The notes: generated by a model from the sequence alone, not told the origin. A DNA stretch of 64,000 nucleotides from Hymenobacter lucidus (GCF_020447265.1 NZ_JAJADR010000003.1:124001-188000), one strand, 5' to 3'; shown: positions 25,761 to 34,207, numbered from the stretch's first letter. Numbers and translations: made by a program.

Positions 25761-27752
25761 GTGCTGAATACGTCTTTTCGGGGGAAAACCTCCGTTTTAT
25801 TGCTTACGCTGCTCACCACCATGAGCCTGCGGCCCGCGCCCATGGCCGGCCAGGAGCCCGACTCCCTGCCCAAGCCCGCCGCGAAAAACGGCCCCACGGA
25901 CCGCCCCACGGTGGAACCGGGCTATTTCCTGTTCCCCATCAAGCCCGGCAAGCCCAACTTTCTGGCCGCCAGCATGGGCGAGCTGCGGCCCAACCACTTC
26001 CACGGCGGCCTCGACATCAAAACCGACGGCCGCACCGACTTGCCGGTGTACGCCTCAGCCGAGGGTTATATTTCGCGCCTGAAGCAGTCGGCTTTCGGCT
26101 ACGGCAATGTACTCTACATTACCCACCCCAACGGGCTGACGACCGTGTACGGCCACCTGAACCGCTTTATGGGGCCGGCCGGGGCCTTTCTGCGAGAAAA
26201 GCAGTACGAAAAGCAGACTTACGAACTGGAGCTGTTCTTCAACAAGGACCAGTTTCCGGTGAAGCGTGGCGAAGTGGTGGCCCTCTCGGGCAACACCGGC
26301 GGCTCGGCCGGTCCGCACGTGCACTGGGAAGTGCGCGACGCCCACGACAACCAGCTGAACCCGCTGCAGTGGGGCGGCTTCAGCGAAATTCAGGACCACA
26401 TTGCCCCCACCCTGCAGGCCTTCGCCCTGGAACCGCTCAGCATCGATGCCCGGGTGCAGGGCCGCTTCGACAAGGCCGTGCTGGTGCCCAAAGTGGCCCC
26501 GGCGGCCGGCGTGGCTACCACTTGGCCCGATACTATTGCCGCCTACGGCACCGTGGGCGTGCTGCTTCAGGCCTTCGACCGGTACGACAACGCTTGGAAC
26601 AAAAACGGGCTGCAGAAGGTGGAAGTGAAGGTAAACGGGCAGCCGCTATATTCGCACACGGTGGATAACGTGCCCTTCCCGACCGGCACGCGCACCGTGA
26701 ACCAGCACGTAGACTACGAGTGGATGATGACTCAGGGCCGCACGTTGCAGAAGCTGTTCGTAGACGACGGCAACGAGCTGACGATGTACACCACCGGCCC
26801 CGACAAGGGCAAGCTGCGGGTGGAAGACGGTAAGCTCTACGCGGTGGAAGTGCTGATGAGCGACTCCTACGGCAACACCACGCCCTTGAGCTTCGTGCTG
26901 CGTGGGCAGAAGCCGGAGTATACCAAAACCCGTAGCGCAGCCGTGAAAAAGCCGGCCTTGCGCTGGGAAATAACCCGCAACATCCTCAAAGTAATTGCCG
27001 CCGACCCCGATACGGCCCGCCAGAGTGGCAACGCGGTGCTGCTGCGCGGCTCCCGCCGCCTGGAGCTCAAACCCAGCTACACTACGCAGAGCCAGAACGT
27101 ATACCTCTACGACCTGCGCGCCGGCCTACCCGATTCCATCCGCTTCGGGGGCATCACCCGGCGCTTCGACCGGCAGGCCCGGATTCCGGCCGGCACCGAG
27201 CAGGGCTTCGCCGACAACTATCTGAACCTGAGCTTCGCGCCCCAAACGTTGTTCGACACTTTGTACCTGCAAACCAGCTATAAGGACGGCGCCTGGACCG
27301 TGCACAATCCCCGGCAGTCGTTATATCTGCCGCTGCGCATCACGCTCAAGCCTCAGACCGAAGTGGCCGATAAGGAGCACTCGGCCGTGTACCTGGTGAA
27401 TGCCCGCGGGGGCCGCAGCTACGTGGGTGGCAAGTGGGACGGCAATCAGGTGAGCTTTCCGGCCAAAGTGTTCGGGCAGTTCCGCATCTTCGCCGACACC
27501 ATCGCGCCCTCGGCCCGGCTGGTGCGCAAAGGTGCCGGCGGCCTCACCTTCCAGGTCGGCGACAACCTCTCGGGCCTGAACAGCTACACGCTCATGGTGG
27601 GCGGCCGGTTCCGGCTGTTGCGCTACGAATACAAGAACTCCACCCTCTTCACCGAGCCCAACGATACCGTGGGGCCGCCCCTGCGCGGGCCAGCCACGCT
27701 GCGCATCACCGACCAGGCCGGCAATGAAAAGGTGCTGAGCTTTAATCTGTAG
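25761..27752 (+). CDS. M23-family metallopeptidase (LytM-type), secreted
   Basis: A 663-residue envelope protein. The GTG start at 25761 gives a hydrophobic signal segment (TSVLLLTLLTTM), while the first ATG (25821) would remove it, so GTG is preferred. The LytM domain lies at about residues 60-215: HFHGGLD (His81, Asp85) and GPHVHWEV (His186, His188) give the zinc ligands. The remaining 450 residues form beta-rich domains without a recognised name. Members cut peptide cross-links in peptidoglycan or act as activators of amidases. It is co-transcribed with the FAH gene, and a hairpin follows. Confidence 0.88.
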   Translation: MLNTSFRGKTSVLLLTLLTTMSLRPAPMAGQEPDSLPKPAAKNGPTDRPTVEPGYFLFPIKPGKPNFLAASMGELRPNHFHGGLDIKTDGRTDLPVYASAEGYISRLKQSAFGYGNVLYITHPNGLTTVYGHLNRFMGPAGAFLREKQYEKQTYELELFFNKDQFPVKRGEVVALSGNTGGSAGPHVHWEVRDAHDNQLNPLQWGGFSEIQDHIAPTLQAFALEPLSIDARVQGRFDKAVLVPKVAPAAGVATTWPDTIAAYGTVGVLLQAFDRYDNAWNKNGLQKVEVKVNGQPLYSHTVDNVPFPTGTRTVNQHVDYEWMMTQGRTLQKLFVDDGNELTMYTTGPDKGKLRVEDGKLYAVEVLMSDSYGNTTPLSFVLRGQKPEYTKTRSAAVKKPALRWEITRNILKVIAADPDTARQSGNAVLLRGSRRLELKPSYTTQSQNVYLYDLRAGLPDSIRFGGITRRFDRQARIPAGTEQGFADNYLNLSFAPQTLFDTLYLQTSYKDGAWTVHNPRQSLYLPLRITLKPQTEVADKEHSAVYLVNARGGRSYVGGKWDGNQVSFPAKVFGQFRIFADTIAPSARLVRKGAGGLTFQVGDNLSGLNSYTLMVGGRFRLLRYEYKNSTLFTEPNDTVGPPLRGPATLRITDQAGNEKVLSFNL

Positions 27753-27765
27753 GAGGAATATGTTG

Positions 27766-27795
27766 AAAAAGGCGGGCCGCGTGGCCCGCCTTTTT
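27766..27795. terminator. Terminator after the M23 gene
   Basis: 13-nt perfect arms AAAAAGGCGGGCC (27766-27778) and GGCCCGCCTTTTT (27783-27795), 4-nt loop, then further T-rich sequence. Confidence 0.88.
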
Positions 27796-27843
27796 CTTTT
27801 AGCAGCTGTTTGAGGTATAACGCAAATAGGTGCAAGGGGTGTA

Positions 27844-27863
27844 GAGACGCATATTTGCGTCTC
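27844..27863. repeat. GAGACGCA palindrome (single-arm copy)
   Basis: GAGACGCA-TATT-TGCGTCTC preceded by GTA. A further half-word, TTGAGACGCAAG, starts at 27899. The same word forms the ends of the larger element at 58901-59000. The gene-free stretch 27753-28085 holds the terminator, this copy and the GCGAACT element only. Confidence 0.6.
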
Positions 27864-27991
27864 GTCGTCCGCGCCGTATGGCCAGTTTTGTTCACCGCTT
27901 GAGACGCAAGGCTACGTCCTTACCCCGTTCTGGCCTTGTATCCTGACGCCAGCTTCTTCGGAATCTATGCCAAGGCTCTGCCCGTAGAGCA

Positions 27992-28074
27992 GTAGCGCGA
28001 ACTTTGTAGTTCGCGTGGCCCGCGCCTCTACAACGATTTTCGTTCTGCCAAGCGAACTACATAGTTCGCGCTAC
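27992..28074. repeat. MITE-like fold-back element with GCGAACTAC ends
   Basis: Near-identical 24-bp inverted ends at 27992-28015 and 28051-28074 (GTAGCGCGAACTNTGTAGTTCG), each palindromic in itself. Between them is a small central hairpin, AACGATTTTCGTT, near 28032. It ends 11 bp before the lipocalin ATG and so may carry or disturb that promoter. Related to 45165-45247 and, by layout, to 58901-59000. Confidence 0.7.
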
Positions 28075-28085
28075 ATCTTTCTACT

Positions 28086-28652
28086 ATGCCCAAACGCCGC
28101 CAACCCATCATCCTCGGAGCCGCCGTAGCTACTGTGGCCACCGGTATTGCCGCCTTCACCTATATCCGCCGCAAGCTGCACGCCCCGCTGCCCGTGTCGC
28201 CCCACGTGGATGTACACCGCTACATGGGCTTGTGGTACGAAATAGCCCGCCTGCCTACCCGCTTCGAGAAAGGCTGCGAGCATGTAACGGCCCGCTACAA
28301 GCTGCTGCCCAACGGCAAAGTAAGCGTACTGAACACCTGCCACAAGGAAGACGTGAATGGCCCCGTGGAAACGGTGGAAGGCACCGCCCGTATCGTGGAC
28401 ACTACCACCAACGCCAAGCTGCGCGTAAGCTTTTTCTGGCCCTTCGAGGGCGACTACTGGATTCTGGACCACGACCCGGAATACCGCTACGCTTTAGTAG
28501 GTGAGCCGGGCCGCAAAAACCTCTGGCTGCTGTGCCGCACCCCCCACCTGGAGCGGCCCGTGCGCGACCGGCTCGTAGGCCTGGCCCACTCGCTCGGATT
28601 TCCGACGGAAAACCTGATTTTTACGCCCCAACCCGTCACCGACAAACCCTAA
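28086..28652 (+). CDS. Bacterial lipocalin (Blc-like)
   Basis: A 188-residue protein with an N-terminal membrane anchor (ILGAAVATVATGIAAFTYI) without a lipobox cysteine, then a lipocalin domain. The diagnostic motif is YMGLWYEIARLPTRFEKGC (GxW), followed by NTCHKEDVNGPVETVEGTARI and SFFWPFEGDYWILDHDPEYRYALVGEP, matching Blc and apolipoprotein-D-type lipocalins. These bind fatty acids or lysophospholipids and help maintain membranes. Unlike E. coli Blc it looks anchored by a transmembrane helix or an uncleaved signal. The Bcp gene follows 19 bp later and is probably co-transcribed. Confidence 0.9.
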   Translation: MPKRRQPIILGAAVATVATGIAAFTYIRRKLHAPLPVSPHVDVHRYMGLWYEIARLPTRFEKGCEHVTARYKLLPNGKVSVLNTCHKEDVNGPVETVEGTARIVDTTTNAKLRVSFFWPFEGDYWILDHDPEYRYALVGEPGRKNLWLLCRTPHLERPVRDRLVGLAHSLGFPTENLIFTPQPVTDKP

Positions 28653-28671
28653 CTGCCCTTATTCACCCATT

Positions 28672-29118
28672 ATGGCCCTTACTCCCGGCACCCCCGCCCC
28701 CGATTTTGAAGCCCTCGACCAGGACGGCAACCTCATCCGCCTCCAGGACCTGCGCGGCAAGAAAGTCGCTCTGTATTTCTACCCCAAAGATGATACGCCC
28801 GGCTGCACCGCCCAGGCCTGTAACCTGCGCGACCATCAGGAAGAGTTGACCGCCAAGAACGTGCAGGTTATCGGGGTGAGCATCGACAGCGGCAAGTCGC
28901 ACCAGAAGTTTGCCCTGAAATACGAACTGCCCTTTCCCCTGCTGGTCGATACCGACAAGAAAATCGTGGAAGCGTACGGCGTGTGGCAGGAGAAATCCAT
29001 GTACGGCCGCAAGTACATGGGCACTATGCGCCACACGTTCCTGATTGACGAGCAGGGCATCATCGAAAAAGTCATCGAGAAAGTCGACACCAAAAACCAC
29101 GCAGCACAGCTGGTTTAA
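28672..29118 (+). CDS. bcp: Thioredoxin-dependent thiol peroxidase (Bcp/PrxQ)
   Basis: A 148-residue peroxiredoxin that reduces hydrogen peroxide and lipid hydroperoxides. The peroxidatic Cys45 lies in DDTPGCTAQAC and the resolving Cys50 is five residues on, the PrxQ two-cysteine arrangement. Further family blocks are FYPKDDTPG, VIGVSIDSGKSHQKF and YMGTMRHTFLID. The stop codon TAA at 29116-29118 is the first base triplet of a fold-back repeat (TAATGTGCT). It lies in a likely operon with the lipocalin, a sensible pairing for lipid peroxide repair. Confidence 0.95.
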   Translation: MALTPGTPAPDFEALDQDGNLIRLQDLRGKKVALYFYPKDDTPGCTAQACNLRDHQEELTAKNVQVIGVSIDSGKSHQKFALKYELPFPLLVDTDKKIVEAYGVWQEKSMYGRKYMGTMRHTFLIDEQGIIEKVIEKVDTKNHAAQLV

Positions 29119-29375
29119 TGTGCTCAGGTGAGGAATGTGCTGATGCCCGTGTCATTGCGAGGCACGAAGCAATTCGTCCTCTGCTAGTGGCAAATGCCCT
29201 TTTACCAGAAAGCCCTTTTCCGTTGCGACGGGAAAGGGCTTTCCAGTTATGGACACTCAGCACATTTCAGAGGACGGATTGCTTCGTCGTGCCTCCTCGC
29301 AACGACACATCCTCCCCGCATTCCCCACATTAATAATTAGCACATTCAACCCCATTAGCACACTCGCACATTAAA
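29116..29375. repeat. TGTGCTAATGTG fold-back repeat, copy A
   Basis: About 260 bp starting at the bcp stop codon. Outer blocks (TAATGTGCT, GAATGTGCTGATG on the left; ATTAGCACATTC, GCACATTA on the right) pair loosely. Middle arms 29149-29183 and 29268-29308 pair well (GTGTCATTGCGAGGCACGA, CAGAGGACGGATTGCTTCG). The core is a terminator-like hairpin with AAAGCCCTTT/AAAGGGCTTT near 29209-29242. Copy B lies at 48248-48514. The rest of the gap to the transketolase gene holds only its promoter. Confidence 0.8.
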
Positions 29376-29444
29376 ACCCGCCTATCGTTATCGGTTCCGG
29401 TAAGAAGCCTTTGCTTTCCGGCTGGGTCCCTTCGCCAAGACCAT

Positions 29445-29452
29445 TACCTTTG
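29445..29452 (+). promoter_or_regulatory. -7 element for the transketolase N-terminal subunit gene
   Basis: TACCTTTG, a full TAnnTTTG match, 27 bp before the ATG at 29480. Confidence 0.45.
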
Positions 29453-29479
29453 CCTGCGTAAACCCTCTTCCTCATTTCC

Positions 29480-30364
29480 ATGTCCCAGGAAAACACCCTT
29501 ACCTCCCCCGCCACCGAGCAGAAATCCGTGGCGGAGCTGAAGCAGATTGCCTCCCAAGTGCGCCGCGACATCGTGCGCATGGTACACGCCGTCAATTCGG
29601 GCCACCCCGGCGGCTCCCTCGGCTGCACCGATCTGCTGGTCGCCCTCTACTTCCGCATCATGAAGCACAACCCCAGCTTCAGCATGAAAGGCGAAGGGGA
29701 AGACTTGTTTTTCCTGTCGAACGGCCACATTTCGCCCGTGTTCTATTCGGTGCTGGCCCGCTCGGGCTACTTTCCGGTGAGTGAGCTGGCTACCTTCCGC
29801 AAGCTCAATTCCCGCCTGCAGGGCCACCCCGCCACCCACGAGCACCTGCCCGGTATCCGCATTGCCTCGGGCTCGTTGGGCCAGGGCATGAGCGTGGCCA
29901 TCGGTGCGGCCCAGGCCAAGAAGCTTGATGGCGACAAAAGCCTCGTGTACGTGCTCATGGGCGACGGTGAGCTGGAAGAAGGCCAGGTGTGGGAAGCCGC
30001 TATGTACGCGCCCCACTGCAAAGTCGACAACCTGATTGCCATTGTAGACCGCAACGGCCAGCAGATTGACGGCTCGACCGACGAAATCATGCACCTGGGC
30101 AACCTGCGCGCGAAGTTCGAAGCCTTCGGCTGGCGCGTGCTCGAAACCGACGGCAACGACCTCGAAAAGCTGCTGCCAACCCTGGAAGAAGCTGGTAAGC
30201 TCAGCGGCCAGGGCCAGCCCACCATGATCCTGATGGATACCCAGATGGGCTTCGGCGTGGACTACATGATGGGCACCCACAAGTGGCACGGCACCGCCCC
30301 CAACGACGAGCAGCTGGAAAAAGCCCTGCAGCAGCTGCTGGTAGAGCAAGCCGCCGACTACTAA
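29480..30364 (+). CDS. Transketolase, N-terminal (thiamine-diphosphate) subunit
   Basis: A 294-residue subunit equal to the first domain of full transketolase. It shows the ThDP/Mg site GDGELEEGQVWEAAM, substrate histidines in VNSGHPGGSLG and PGIRIASGSLGQG, and MGTHKWHGTAPN near the end. With the C-terminal subunit it forms the two-chain transketolase that exchanges two-carbon units in the pentose phosphate pathway. In most bacteria with split transketolase the two genes touch; here the partner starts 2.19 kb downstream at 32555. The gap holds a repeat and two unrelated genes. Confidence 0.94.
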   Translation: MSQENTLTSPATEQKSVAELKQIASQVRRDIVRMVHAVNSGHPGGSLGCTDLLVALYFRIMKHNPSFSMKGEGEDLFFLSNGHISPVFYSVLARSGYFPVSELATFRKLNSRLQGHPATHEHLPGIRIASGSLGQGMSVAIGAAQAKKLDGDKSLVYVLMGDGELEEGQVWEAAMYAPHCKVDNLIAIVDRNGQQIDGSTDEIMHLGNLRAKFEAFGWRVLETDGNDLEKLLPTLEEAGKLSGQGQPTMILMDTQMGFGVDYMMGTHKWHGTAPNDEQLEKALQQLLVEQAADY

Positions 30365-30461
30365 ATCGCCGATTCCGCTGATTCAGTGCTGATTTCAGTG
30401 GGGCGGGTGGCAGGTAGTAATAAGGGCCACAGGAGGTCGTTTCAATAAAAGCCGTTCGGCT

Positions 30462-30496
30462 CCCCTCTCCTTAGGGAGAGGGGCCGGGGTGAGGTT
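30462..30496. repeat. REP-like CCCCTCTCC hairpin
   Basis: CCCCTCTCC (30462-30470) and GGAGAGGGG (30475-30483), then CCGGGGTGAGGT. A word of this kind is a common interspersed repeat in many bacterial genomes. It sits just 5' of the VWA gene and supplies a spurious in-frame GTG at 30489. Confidence 0.65.
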
Positions 30497-30500
30497 TCGT

Positions 30501-31901
30501 ATGCGCCGCTTAACCGTTCTTCTGCGCTGGGTGCTGTTGCTGGCTTTCGGGCCGGCCTCGGCCACCTACGCCCAGAACGTGCCGCCGCAGAAACCCCGCG
30601 TCACGCGCATCCTGTTCTTGCTCGATGCCTCGGGCTCGATGCTGGCGCCTTGGGAAGGCCGGGCCCGGATGGACGTAGCCAAAAGCTTGCTGGCCAAAAT
30701 GGCCGACTCGCTCAACGCCTACCCCAACCTTGAGCTGGCCCTCAGGCCCTACGGCCACTTGTACGGCAAGGAGGAAAACAACTGCGAAGACTCGCGCCTG
30801 GAAGTACCCTTCGCGGCCAAAAACGCCAAGGCCATTAAGGATAAGCTTCAGCAGATCGAGCCCCGCGGCAACACTCCTATTACCTACTCCCTGCAACAGG
30901 CCGCCAACGACTTCCCGGCGGACAAAACGGCCCGCAACGTGCTCATCCTGATTACCGACGGCCTCGAATCCTGTAAAGGGGACCCGTGTGCCACCTCGAT
31001 TGCGCTCCAGCGGAAGCATATTTTCCTGAAGCCGTTCGTCATCGGTATCGGGGCCGAAAAGGAGTTTGGTAAGCAGCTCGAATGCCTGGGTCAGTACTAC
31101 AACGCGGCCGACGTGAAGACCTTTCGCCAGGTGCTCGACAACGTCATTGCCCAGACGCTGAACAAGACCACGGTCAGCATCAACCTCACCGACGAGGCGG
31201 GCAAGCCGGTGGAAAGCAACGTGAATATGACCTTCGTTAACAACGTCACGGAAACGCCAGAGTACAACTACGTGCATTACCGCGACGCGCAAGGCAAGCC
31301 CGACGTGCTCGACATCGACGCGCTGCAGAGCTACGACCTGGTCATCAACACGGTGCCGCCGGTGCGGCAAGCCAACCTGGCCATCCGGCCCGGCAAGGCC
31401 AACGTGCTGACCTACAAAACGCCGCAGGGTACCCTGGCTTTGCAGTCACCGAACATTACGCCGAATCCTTACGGCAAGGTGCAGGCGGTGGTGCGGGCCC
31501 AGGGCAACCCAGCTACGGTGGTCAGCTTGGGCTTTGGCACCAGGCAAAAGCTGCTGGCCGGCAACTACGAGGTGGAGCTGCTTACGCTGCCCCGCATCGT
31601 GCGCCGCATCAGCATCAAGCAGGGCCAGGAAACGGCCGTAACCTACGACGCGCCCGGCACGCTCAACATCGTGACGGACCTGAAAGGCTACGGCAGCATT
31701 TACCGCCTCAACAACGATGAGTCGCAGACCTGGGTGTATAACCTGCCCGAAGGCAGCAGCAAAGTGAACCTGCCCATGCAGCCGGGAGCCTACCGCTTGG
31801 TGTTCCGCACCGCCACGGCCACCGGCAGCAAGTTCACCGATGTGCGCAACTTCACCATCCGCTCCGGGCAGACCAGCTCGGTGAGTATGTTTGGCAAATG
31901 A
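30501..31901 (+). CDS. Secreted von Willebrand factor type A domain protein
   Basis: A 466-residue exported protein with signal peptide MRRLTVLLRWVLLLAFGPASATYAQ. The VWA domain lies at about residues 36-215 with a complete metal-ion site: DASGS (Asp42), the Thr in RGNTPITYSL and Asp in ILITDGLESC. This fits a Mg-dependent protein-binding surface. Three or more beta-sandwich segments follow (VSINLTDEAGKPVESNV and similar). The ATG at 30501 is preferred to the GTG at 30489, which lies in a REP repeat. Its stop overlaps the next start (ATGA), so the two are coupled. Both genes sit between the two transketolase subunit genes. Confidence 0.88.
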   Translation: MRRLTVLLRWVLLLAFGPASATYAQNVPPQKPRVTRILFLLDASGSMLAPWEGRARMDVAKSLLAKMADSLNAYPNLELALRPYGHLYGKEENNCEDSRLEVPFAAKNAKAIKDKLQQIEPRGNTPITYSLQQAANDFPADKTARNVLILITDGLESCKGDPCATSIALQRKHIFLKPFVIGIGAEKEFGKQLECLGQYYNAADVKTFRQVLDNVIAQTLNKTTVSINLTDEAGKPVESNVNMTFVNNVTETPEYNYVHYRDAQGKPDVLDIDALQSYDLVINTVPPVRQANLAIRPGKANVLTYKTPQGTLALQSPNITPNPYGKVQAVVRAQGNPATVVSLGFGTRQKLLAGNYEVELLTLPRIVRRISIKQGQETAVTYDAPGTLNIVTDLKGYGSIYRLNNDESQTWVYNLPEGSSKVNLPMQPGAYRLVFRTATATGSKFTDVRNFTIRSGQTSSVSMFGK

Positions 31902-32485
31902 GCTTTACTCACTTTGGCCAATTCAATTCCTCCAGCATGAACAACTACAGGATTTTGCCTAGAATAATTACCCTGCTTACTCTGATATATGTTCTTGCTT
32001 CGGCAACCTACAAGGGTATTGAGCTAGAGTCAAAATCTTTCATCAACAAGAAGGTTGAGCTAAAAATCCCAAAGGGATTTGAGGTTATGAAGGAGGAAAT
32101 GATGAAAATGAAATACCCATCTGAGAGAAGGCCAACATTGGTTTACACCAATGAAACCGGTGGAATTAACGTTGCTCTGAACCTCACCAAAAACAAGGCA
32201 AGTCAGGACTTAATTAGCCCTCACAAAGACAACTTTGTCAAGGTCTTCAAAAACATCTACCCTTCGGCTGAGTGGAAGAGTAGCGGTATAAAATCCATTA
32301 ATGGCCGAAAGGTTGGCTACCTGGAGTTGGTTACTCCGGCCATTGATACCAAGATTTACAACTTGATGTTTTTCACTGACCTAGACGGCCAGTTGCTTCT
32401 ATGCACTTTCAACTGCACAGAAAAAAGCATCAAGGAATGGCAACCTGTAGCTCAGGAAATTATGGGCTCTCTGAAAGTAAAGTAG
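31898..32485 (+). CDS. Membrane-anchored protein of unknown function, AT-richer than neighbours
   Basis: A 195-residue protein whose ATG overlaps the VWA gene stop (ATGA). An alternative start at 31937 (MNNYRILPRI) gives a cleaner signal or anchor helix (IITLLTLIYVLASATY). The mature part looks like a single alpha/beta domain (KKVELKIPKGFEV, VYTNETGGINVALNL, KVGYLELVTPAIDTKIYNLMFF), somewhat like PsbP/DUF1795-type proteins that bind lipids or serve as immunity-like factors (weak). Codon use is visibly AT-rich (AAA, ATT, AAC-rich lysine and asparagine content) compared with flanking genes, suggesting later acquisition. Confidence 0.75.
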   Translation: MSFTHFGQFNSSSMNNYRILPRIITLLTLIYVLASATYKGIELESKSFINKKVELKIPKGFEVMKEEMMKMKYPSERRPTLVYTNETGGINVALNLTKNKASQDLISPHKDNFVKVFKNIYPSAEWKSSGIKSINGRKVGYLELVTPAIDTKIYNLMFFTDLDGQLLLCTFNCTEKSIKEWQPVAQEIMGSLKVK

Positions 32486-32554
32486 AACAACTGCTTTCTG
32501 AACAGAACAAATAACGAAACCAACAGAAACATAAAACTTCCCTTCCCATACCGA

Positions 32555-33514
32555 ATGAAAGATTTCCCCTACACCGAATCAAAAGACACCCGCTCCGGCT
32601 TTGGCGTGGGTTTGCACGAGCTGGGCAAAACCAACCCCAACGTGGTAGCACTGACGGCCGACCTCACCGGCTCGCTCAAAATGGATGCCTTCAAGAAGGA
32701 CTTCCCCGAGCGGTTTTTCCAGGTGGGCATTGCCGAAGCCAACATGATGGGCATTGCGGCCGGCCTCACCATCGGCGGCAAGATTCCCTTCACCGGCACG
32801 TTTGCCAACTTCAGCACCGGCCGCGTCTACGACCAGATCCGCCAGAGCATTGCCTACTCGGATAAGAACGTGAAGATCTGCGCTTCGCACGCCGGCGTAA
32901 CGCTGGGCGAGGACGGCGCCACGCACCAGATTCTGGAAGACCTGGGCATGATGAAGATGCTGCCCCACATGACGGTCATCAACCCCTGCGACTTCAACCA
33001 GACCAAGGCCGCGACCATTGCCATTGCCGAGCACGAAGGCCCGGTGTATCTGCGCTTCGGCCGCCCGGTGGTGCCCAACTTCACCCCCGCCGACCAGAAG
33101 TTTGAAATCGGCAAGGCGGTGATGCTGAACGAAGGCACCGACGTGAGCATCTTCGCCACCGGCCACCTGGTGTGGAAGGCCATCCTGGCTGGCCATATTC
33201 TGGCCGAGAAAGGCATTAACGCCGAAATCATCAACATCCACACCATCAAGCCCCTCGATGCCCAGGCCATCTTGGAGTCGGTGCGCAAGACGCGTTGCGT
33301 GGTATCGGCCGAGGAGCACCAGATGAACGGCGGCCTCGGCGACAGCATCGCCCAGCTGCTGGCCCGCGAAGAGCCCCTGCCCCTGGAAATGGTAGCCGTG
33401 AACGACTCCTTCGGCGAGTCGGGCACCCCCGACCAGCTCATGGAGAAATACGGCTTGATGGAAAACGACATCGTAGCGGCCGTGGAGAAAGTGCTGGCCC
33501 GCAAGGCCAAGTAG
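32555..33514 (+). CDS. Transketolase, C-terminal (pyrimidine-binding) subunit
   Basis: A 319-residue subunit equal to the middle and last domains of transketolase. It shows the conserved catalytic Glu in VGIAEANMMGIAAGL, the ThDP pyrimidine region FTGTFANFSTGRVYDQIRQS, SHAGVTLGEDGATHQ and VYLRFGRP, and a C-terminal domain VVSAEEHQMNGGLGDSIAQLL. It must pair with the subunit encoded at 29480-30364. A strong hairpin follows 20 bp after the stop. See the finding on the split operon. Confidence 0.94.
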   Translation: MKDFPYTESKDTRSGFGVGLHELGKTNPNVVALTADLTGSLKMDAFKKDFPERFFQVGIAEANMMGIAAGLTIGGKIPFTGTFANFSTGRVYDQIRQSIAYSDKNVKICASHAGVTLGEDGATHQILEDLGMMKMLPHMTVINPCDFNQTKAATIAIAEHEGPVYLRFGRPVVPNFTPADQKFEIGKAVMLNEGTDVSIFATGHLVWKAILAGHILAEKGINAEIINIHTIKPLDAQAILESVRKTRCVVSAEEHQMNGGLGDSIAQLLAREEPLPLEMVAVNDSFGESGTPDQLMEKYGLMENDIVAAVEKVLARKAK

Positions 33515-33534
33515 GTTCTGCTTACCACTTGTAT

Positions 33535-33574
33535 AAAGAAGCCCCCGCAGCTAGGTAGCTGCGGGGGCTTCTTT
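33535..33574. terminator. Bidirectional terminator
   Basis: Perfect 18-nt arms AAAGAAGCCCCCGCAGCT (33535-33552) and complement (33557-33574), 4-nt loop, between convergent genes. Confidence 0.9.
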
Positions 33575-33625
33575 ATATAGGCTCATACAGTCCCAGCCAG
33601 TAGTACCATCTGGCCCGCCGTGGTC

Positions 33626-34207
33626 TTAGCCATTGGGCTTACTTACCGGCCCCAGCACCCCCAGCTTCGAGACGCCATACAGCAGAGCGCGCCGGATACC
33701 ACCGTGCAGCACCAGCCCAACCAACCCCAACACCGTTCCGATTATCATGGGCAGTACGGCCCCGAAAGTATAGGTCATGGCCAGCACGAAGCCCAGCAAA
33801 CACTCAGGCCGGTAAATTGGCACGAAGAAGGCAAACACGAACAAGCCCAGCATCACATTGCCCGCCATATCCGACTCGCCGGCCGTAAACAGCACCGCTA
33901 TCAACACCCCGAACGACAAAGCCCCGACGAACCCGACCAGGGCGCGCCGCAAGGCCCGGGGCGCGGCCGAATACGAATTGGTTGTACCAAAGGCCTGCCG
34001 CCGGATGCGGGCCAGTAGAAACCAGGTGAGCACCGGCAGCAACAGTCCGCCCCACCAGTTAGAAATAGCGGGCATGTCCGGGCGGGCCAGCAGGTGGTGA
34101 CTGGGTACGCCGCCGTGGTAGTGGCTCCAGGCCAACAGCGCCCAAATAGCCACCGTTACGAGTAGGGTGCCATACAGGCTGAAGGTAGAAAAGCGCTTTT
34201 CCGTCAT
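33626..34207 (-). CDS. Integral membrane protein of unknown function
   Basis: A 193-residue protein with about five hydrophobic helices: LYGTLLVTVAIWALLAW, WGGLLLPVLTWFLLA, LVGFVGALSFGVLIAVLF, VMLGLFVFAFFVPIY and a long C-terminal pair with AVLPMIIGTVLGLVGLVL. No catalytic motif recognised. ATG start at 34207. It stands alone between two hairpin terminators. Confidence 0.75.
   Translation of the reverse strand: MTEKRFSTFSLYGTLLVTVAIWALLAWSHYHGGVPSHHLLARPDMPAISNWWGGLLLPVLTWFLLARIRRQAFGTTNSYSAAPRALRRALVGFVGALSFGVLIAVLFTAGESDMAGNVMLGLFVFAFFVPIYRPECLLGFVLAMTYTFGAVLPMIIGTVLGLVGLVLHGGIRRALLYGVSKLGVLGPVSKPNG

Noticed and set aside
27800-28080. CRISPR array
   Set aside because: The repeats are inverted and palindromic, not direct repeats with regular spacers, and no cas gene exists in the window.
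30489-30500. GTG start for the VWA protein
   Set aside because: It lies in a REP-like repeat, and the ATG at 30501 gives a complete signal peptide.
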